NCBI GenBank assembly: GCA_027030565.1
Contig: JALVEU010000030.1
Span: 1 to 17,051 of the forward strand
DNA length: 17,051 nucleotides
Reading direction: 5' to 3'
Source: Gammaproteobacteria bacterium
GTDB lineage: Bacteria > Pseudomonadota > Gammaproteobacteria > JAJDOJ01
A program made the translations under genes and the position numbers. Positions 14,097 through 17,051 of this stretch are shown here, piece by piece (the stretch's first letter is position 1; every line of letters starts with the position of its first letter). Below the pieces are notes generated by a model, which saw nothing but the letters and a program-made list of their open reading frames with translations, ran no database searches and was not told the DNA's origin.

Positions 14097-14133
14097 CCCG
14101 CCGGTGTGCGCTCCCGAGGCCCGCACCGGCGGG
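14097..14133 (+). terminator. Hairpin between convergent dsrC-like and phosphodiesterase genes
   Basis: CCCGCCGGTG (14097-14106) and CACCGGCGGG (14124-14133) form a 10-bp stem 10 nt after the dsrC-like stop. Only TTCC follows, so it is an intrinsic-like but T-poor end that could act for the plus strand. Confidence 0.5.
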
Positions 14134-14143
14134 TTCCTGGCGG

Positions 14144-14899
14144 CTACGTACCGGACGACGGCACGTAGCGCACGCCGGTTTCCAGCCGGCCGTCGGGATG
14201 CAGGCGTAGCCAGCGGTAGCCGGCGCCCTCGTCCTGCAGGGCGAAGGCGGAGGTGCGTGACCGAAACTGCATGGCCGTAGATGGTGTGCCCAAGGCCATG
14301 GCCGAGCCGATGCGGCCGGCGAAGGCCTGATGGGTGTGGCCCCAGAGCACGGCGCGGACCTGGGGCCTGTCGCGCATCAGCGCCCCGAAGGCCTCGGCGT
14401 CGCGCAGCATGATGGCATCGAGCCAGGGGCTGCCCACGGGCAGTGCGTGGTGATGGAGAAAGACCACCGCCGGTGTTTCCGGCTCTTGGTCGAGCCAGCT
14501 GCGGAGCTGTGCGAGCTGCCGCTCCCCCACCCGGCCCGCCCCTTCGCCGGGCACCGTGGAGTCCAACAGGTATAGGCGCCAGCGGCCCACCGCCCCGCGT
14601 TCCACCAGCGGTGCATGGGACAGCCCTTCGCGCATGCGGGTGGCATCGTCGTGATTGCCGGGCAGGGACCAGCAGGGCCACGGCACCTCCTCCAGCAGCG
14701 TATCGAGCCGCGCGTAGGCGGCTTCGTCGGGTTCGTGCACCAGATCCCCGGTGAGAATGGCCAGCCGCGCTTGGGGATGGTGGCGCCGGGCGTCGGCCAG
14801 CACCTGGCGCAGCCGCGCCTGCGGGTCCACGCCCCAGAGGATGCCGCCCGGTGCGGGCGGCAGATGAAGGTCCGTGAACTGAAGGATCTCGGTGACCAT
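14144..14899 (-). CDS. cpdA: CpdA-like metallophosphoesterase (3',5'-cyclic-AMP phosphodiesterase family)
   Basis: A 251-residue cytoplasmic calcineurin-like phosphoesterase. The five metal-binding blocks appear in order: FTDLHL (Asp10, His12), LTGDLVHE (Asp52), LPGNHDD (Asn82, His83), LHHHALPVG (His149-151) and LWGHTH (His188, His190). This set and the length fit class III cyclic-nucleotide phosphodiesterases such as E. coli CpdA (275 residues), which hydrolyse cAMP to AMP with a dinuclear metal centre. Related enzymes act on other phosphoesters, so the substrate is probable and not proven. I chose ATG 14899 because the upstream 42 codons are Arg/Pro-rich and unlike the family, whose proteins begin directly with the strand leading into DxH. 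It is divergent from the trpB-like gene, with 219 bp between the starts. Confidence 0.82.
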   Translation of the reverse strand: MVTEILQFTDLHLPPAPGGILWGVDPQARLRQVLADARRHHPQARLAILTGDLVHEPDEAAYARLDTLLEEVPWPCWSLPGNHDDATRMREGLSHAPLVERGAVGRWRLYLLDSTVPGEGAGRVGERQLAQLRSWLDQEPETPAVVFLHHHALPVGSPWLDAIMLRDAEAFGALMRDRPQVRAVLWGHTHQAFAGRIGSAMALGTPSTAMQFRSRTSAFALQDEGAGYRWLRLHPDGRLETGVRYVPSSGT

Positions 14900-15118
14900 G
14901 GACTCGCCGGGCCTGGAATTGCAGAATGCGCCCCAGGGCCGTGGCCGCTCCGGCGTTGCGCGGCGCTTGGGGGCCCCATGTCCCACGCCTGGGCGTCGCG
15001 GCCCCGCATGCGATCGCTCGTGCATGCTGCTGGGCGCCCCCGATCCCCGTCCGGGCCGGAACCGCCGCCTGCAGGGGGTGCGAGGCCGGAATTATCCTCC
15101 GCTGAGGGAGTTGCGACA

Positions 15119-16474
15119 ATGACGACGAAGATCTTGCTGGACGAACAGGACATTCCCACGCACTGGTACAACGTGGTGGCGGACATGCCGAACCCCCCGG
15201 CGCCGCCGCTCGGCCCGGACGGCAGACCCGTCGGACCCGAGGCGCTCGCTGCCATCTTTCCGCCGGGACTCATCGAGCAGGAGGTGAGCACCGAGCGCTG
15301 GATCCCGATCCCCGAACCCGTGCGCGAGGCATGGCGCCTCTGGCGGCCCTCGCCGCTGTACCGTGCGTACCGGCTGGAGCAGGCGCTGGGGACGCCGGCC
15401 AAGATCTTCTACAAGTACGAAGGGGTCAGTCCCGCCGGCTCGCACAAGCCCAACACGGCCGTCGCCCAGGCCTATTACAACCATGAGGCCGGCATCCGCC
15501 GTCTGACCACGGAGACCGGTGCGGGTCAGTGGGGCTCTTCCCTGGCGCTGGCCGGGCGCATGTTCGACCTGGAGGTGCGGGTCTATATGGTCCGGATCAG
15601 CTACGAGCAGAAGCCCTACCGGCGCTCCATGATGAAGGTCTGGGGCGCCGAGGTGTTCCCCAGCCCCACCGAGATGACAGAGGCCGGACGCAAGGTGCTG
15701 GCCGAGCACCCGGACACCACGGGTTCACTGGGCATCGCCATTTCCGAGGCCGTGGAGGAGGCCGCCGGTCGGACCGACACCAGTTATGCGCTGGGTTCCG
15801 TACTCAACCACGTGCTGTTGCATCAGACCGTCATCGGCCTCGAGGCCAAGAAACAGTTGGAGCAGGTGGGCGAGTATCCGGACATGGTCTTCGCCCCCTG
15901 CGGGGGCGGCTCCAATTTCGGCGGCATCGCCTTCCCGTTCTTCGCCGACAAGGCCGCTGGGCGCGAGGTGGAACTGGTGGCCGTGGAGCCCCAGTCCTGC
16001 CCGACGCTGACTCGCGGGGTGTACGCCTACGACTATGGGGACACCGTGGGGCTCACCCCGCTGCTCAAGATGTACACCCTGGGGCACGACTTCGTTCCGC
16101 CCGGCATTCACGCCGGTGGGCTGCGTTATCACGGTGATTCACCCCTGGTCTGCCAGCTGTATCACGATGGGCTCATCCAGGCCCGTGCCGTGGCCCAACT
16201 GGCCACCTTCGAGGCGGGCGTGACGTTCGCGCGCACCGAGGGGATCGTACCGGCCCCGGAGTCCAACCACGCCATCCGCGCGGTGATCGACGAGGCGCTG
16301 GCCTGCAAGGAGCGCGGCGAGCCCAAGACCCTGTTGTTCAATCTCTCGGGTCACGGCCATTTCGACATGTCCGCCTATGACAAGTACTTCGCCGGCGAGC
16401 TGCAGGACTACGCCTATCCGGAAGAGGCGGTACGCGAGGCACTGGCCCATCTGCCCAAGGTGGAGGCGGCCTGA
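15119..16474 (+). CDS. TrpB2-type tryptophan synthase beta chain
   Basis: A PLP enzyme of fold type II, 451 residues, that joins indole and serine to make tryptophan. The PLP lysine is Lys110 in PAGSHKPNTA (105-114), the phosphate-binding loop is CGGGSNFGG (261-269), the catalytic-region glutamate is in ARTEGIVPAPESNHA (371-385), and the tail has NLSGHGHFDM (408-417). The long N-terminus (HWYNVVADMPNPPAPPLGPDG) and the MVRISYEQKPYRRSMM stretch mark the TrpB2 class rather than the ordinary TrpB1 partner of TrpA. TrpB2 enzymes often stand alone and may salvage indole or act on related substrates. No trpA is adjacent, which agrees with this. ATG 15119 has GAGGGAG (15104-15110) 8 nt before it. 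The frame remains open far upstream over the antisense phosphodiesterase gene, but that extension is not protein-like. The gene is followed 31 nt later by the lipoprotein gene on the same strand. Confidence 0.9.
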   Translation: MTTKILLDEQDIPTHWYNVVADMPNPPAPPLGPDGRPVGPEALAAIFPPGLIEQEVSTERWIPIPEPVREAWRLWRPSPLYRAYRLEQALGTPAKIFYKYEGVSPAGSHKPNTAVAQAYYNHEAGIRRLTTETGAGQWGSSLALAGRMFDLEVRVYMVRISYEQKPYRRSMMKVWGAEVFPSPTEMTEAGRKVLAEHPDTTGSLGIAISEAVEEAAGRTDTSYALGSVLNHVLLHQTVIGLEAKKQLEQVGEYPDMVFAPCGGGSNFGGIAFPFFADKAAGREVELVAVEPQSCPTLTRGVYAYDYGDTVGLTPLLKMYTLGHDFVPPGIHAGGLRYHGDSPLVCQLYHDGLIQARAVAQLATFEAGVTFARTEGIVPAPESNHAIRAVIDEALACKERGEPKTLLFNLSGHGHFDMSAYDKYFAGELQDYAYPEEAVREALAHLPKVEAA

Positions 16475-16505
16475 GTCGGGTCCTTTCGCGGCGGTCGGGG
16501 CCGCC

Positions 16506-17051
16506 GTGCGCGCACTGCGTCTGTGGGCCCTGGGGCTGGTGTGTTGGGCCGCGGGCGGGTGCACGGCTGCGTACTTCCACCGGGTCGCGGAGGCGCCCGC
16601 CGAGACACGCTGGTCGCTGGCGGACCTGCCCTGGGACGAGGTGTGGATGGGGCTGGTGTTCAACGGACACAAGATCGGCTATTCCCACCTGGAGCTGCGG
16701 CCGGCGCCGGGGGCCAGCGGCCGCTACCTGCTGTGCGCACAGACCGCCATGCGCTTCCACTTCCTCATGTTGGACAAGGCCGTGAGCCTGGCCGGGTGCG
16801 ACCGGGTGGACGAGCGGCTGCATGTGGAGCGCTTCGACTATCGGGTGGAGGTGGACCGCAGCCGGATGCAGATCCACGGTGCGGTACACGGAGCCGAGCT
16901 GCACGTCCGGATTCGAACCGGGGACCGGGAGTCGCAACAGCGGCTGCGCCTGGAGGGGCCGCTGTACCCGGCCTCGGGTATCGACCTGTACCCGGTGGTC
17001 CACGGCCTGCAGGAGGGGGCCGAGTACACGTATCAGGTCTACAGCGCCGAG
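16506..17051 (+). CDS. Putative lipoprotein, N-terminal part (transglutaminase-like family possible)
   Basis: An open frame from GTG 16506 to the window end (182 codons, no stop). The start MRALRLWALGLVCWAAGGC is a type II signal-peptide-like sequence with a cysteine at residue 19 (AGGC lipobox, not the ideal LAGC), so the protein may be an outer- or inner-membrane lipoprotein facing the periplasm. The mature part has the segment VWMGLVFNGHKIGYSHLEL and beta-rich repeats after it (FDYRVEVDRSRMQIHGAV). That resembles the N-terminal domain found before transglutaminase-like domains in several proteobacterial proteins. The catalytic domain would lie beyond the window, so the family call is tentative. 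It sits 31 nt after the trpB2 stop with only a weak GGTCGGGG upstream, so it may be cotranscribed. Confidence 0.55.
   Translation, partial: MRALRLWALGLVCWAAGGCTAAYFHRVAEAPAETRWSLADLPWDEVWMGLVFNGHKIGYSHLELRPAPGASGRYLLCAQTAMRFHFLMLDKAVSLAGCDRVDERLHVERFDYRVEVDRSRMQIHGAVHGAELHVRIRTGDRESQQRLRLEGPLYPASGIDLYPVVHGLQEGAEYTYQVYSAE

Noticed and set aside
14615..15118. In-frame upstream extension of the TrpB2 gene
   Set aside because: It lies antisense over the phosphodiesterase gene and reads as non-homologous sequence. ATG 15119 has a good ribosome-binding site and starts at the family N-terminus.
13962..15119. 385-codon minus-strand open frame
   Set aside because: Overlaps the dsrC-like gene in antisense and the phosphodiesterase gene in another frame. 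Its product is Arg/Gly/Ala-rich with no motif.

Overview
The window reads as chromosome of a high-GC gammaproteobacterium. RsmJ, a close YccA-type FtsH modulator, a DsrC/TusE-family protein and a CpdA-like phosphodiesterase all fit that class. The DsrC-like protein and an orphan TrpB2-type enzyme would suit a Chromatiales/Ectothiorhodospiraceae-like lineage, but that is an inference from gene content and not a measured phylogeny.

Positions 1-10047 are a cell-envelope region. dacB (periplasmic D,D-carboxypeptidase/endopeptidase, PBP4) comes first. A surface-polysaccharide block follows: a membrane-anchored nucleotide-sugar 4,6-dehydratase (WbpM/CapD type), a WbaP-type initiating sugar-phosphate transferase, a family-2 glycosyltransferase overlapping a two-domain ParB-fold/methyltransferase protein, a Wzx-type flippase on the opposite strand, and an ExoA-like family-2 glycosyltransferase read divergently from the flippase. 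Together they would make an activated deoxysugar, start the lipid-linked unit, extend and modify it, and flip it across the inner membrane. No Wzy polymerase, chain-length regulator or export channel is visible here.

Positions 10044-11075 hold a tRNA-Ala(GGC) with a near-consensus promoter and a clear terminator, then about 850 bp with the decayed N-terminus of a tyrosine-recombinase integrase, a small unknown ORF and an AT-richer stretch with short G-rich repeats. This looks like the scar of an element that used the tRNA as its integration site.

Positions 11076-14143 carry housekeeping genes: rsmJ and yccA on the minus strand with a terminator between them, tRNA-Ser(UGA), an SCP-2-domain protein closed by a very strong terminator, and a DsrC-like protein that keeps the inner cysteine but has serine where the C-terminal cysteine should be. 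Positions 14144-17051 hold a CpdA-like phosphodiesterase (minus strand), a TrpB2-type tryptophan synthase beta chain, and the start of a lipoprotein-like gene that runs off the window.

The items most worth following up are the tRNA-Ala integrase scar, the ParB-fold/methyltransferase fusion in the polysaccharide cluster, and the DsrC-family protein with the reversed cysteine pattern. I did not find convincing evidence of an entirely new system.
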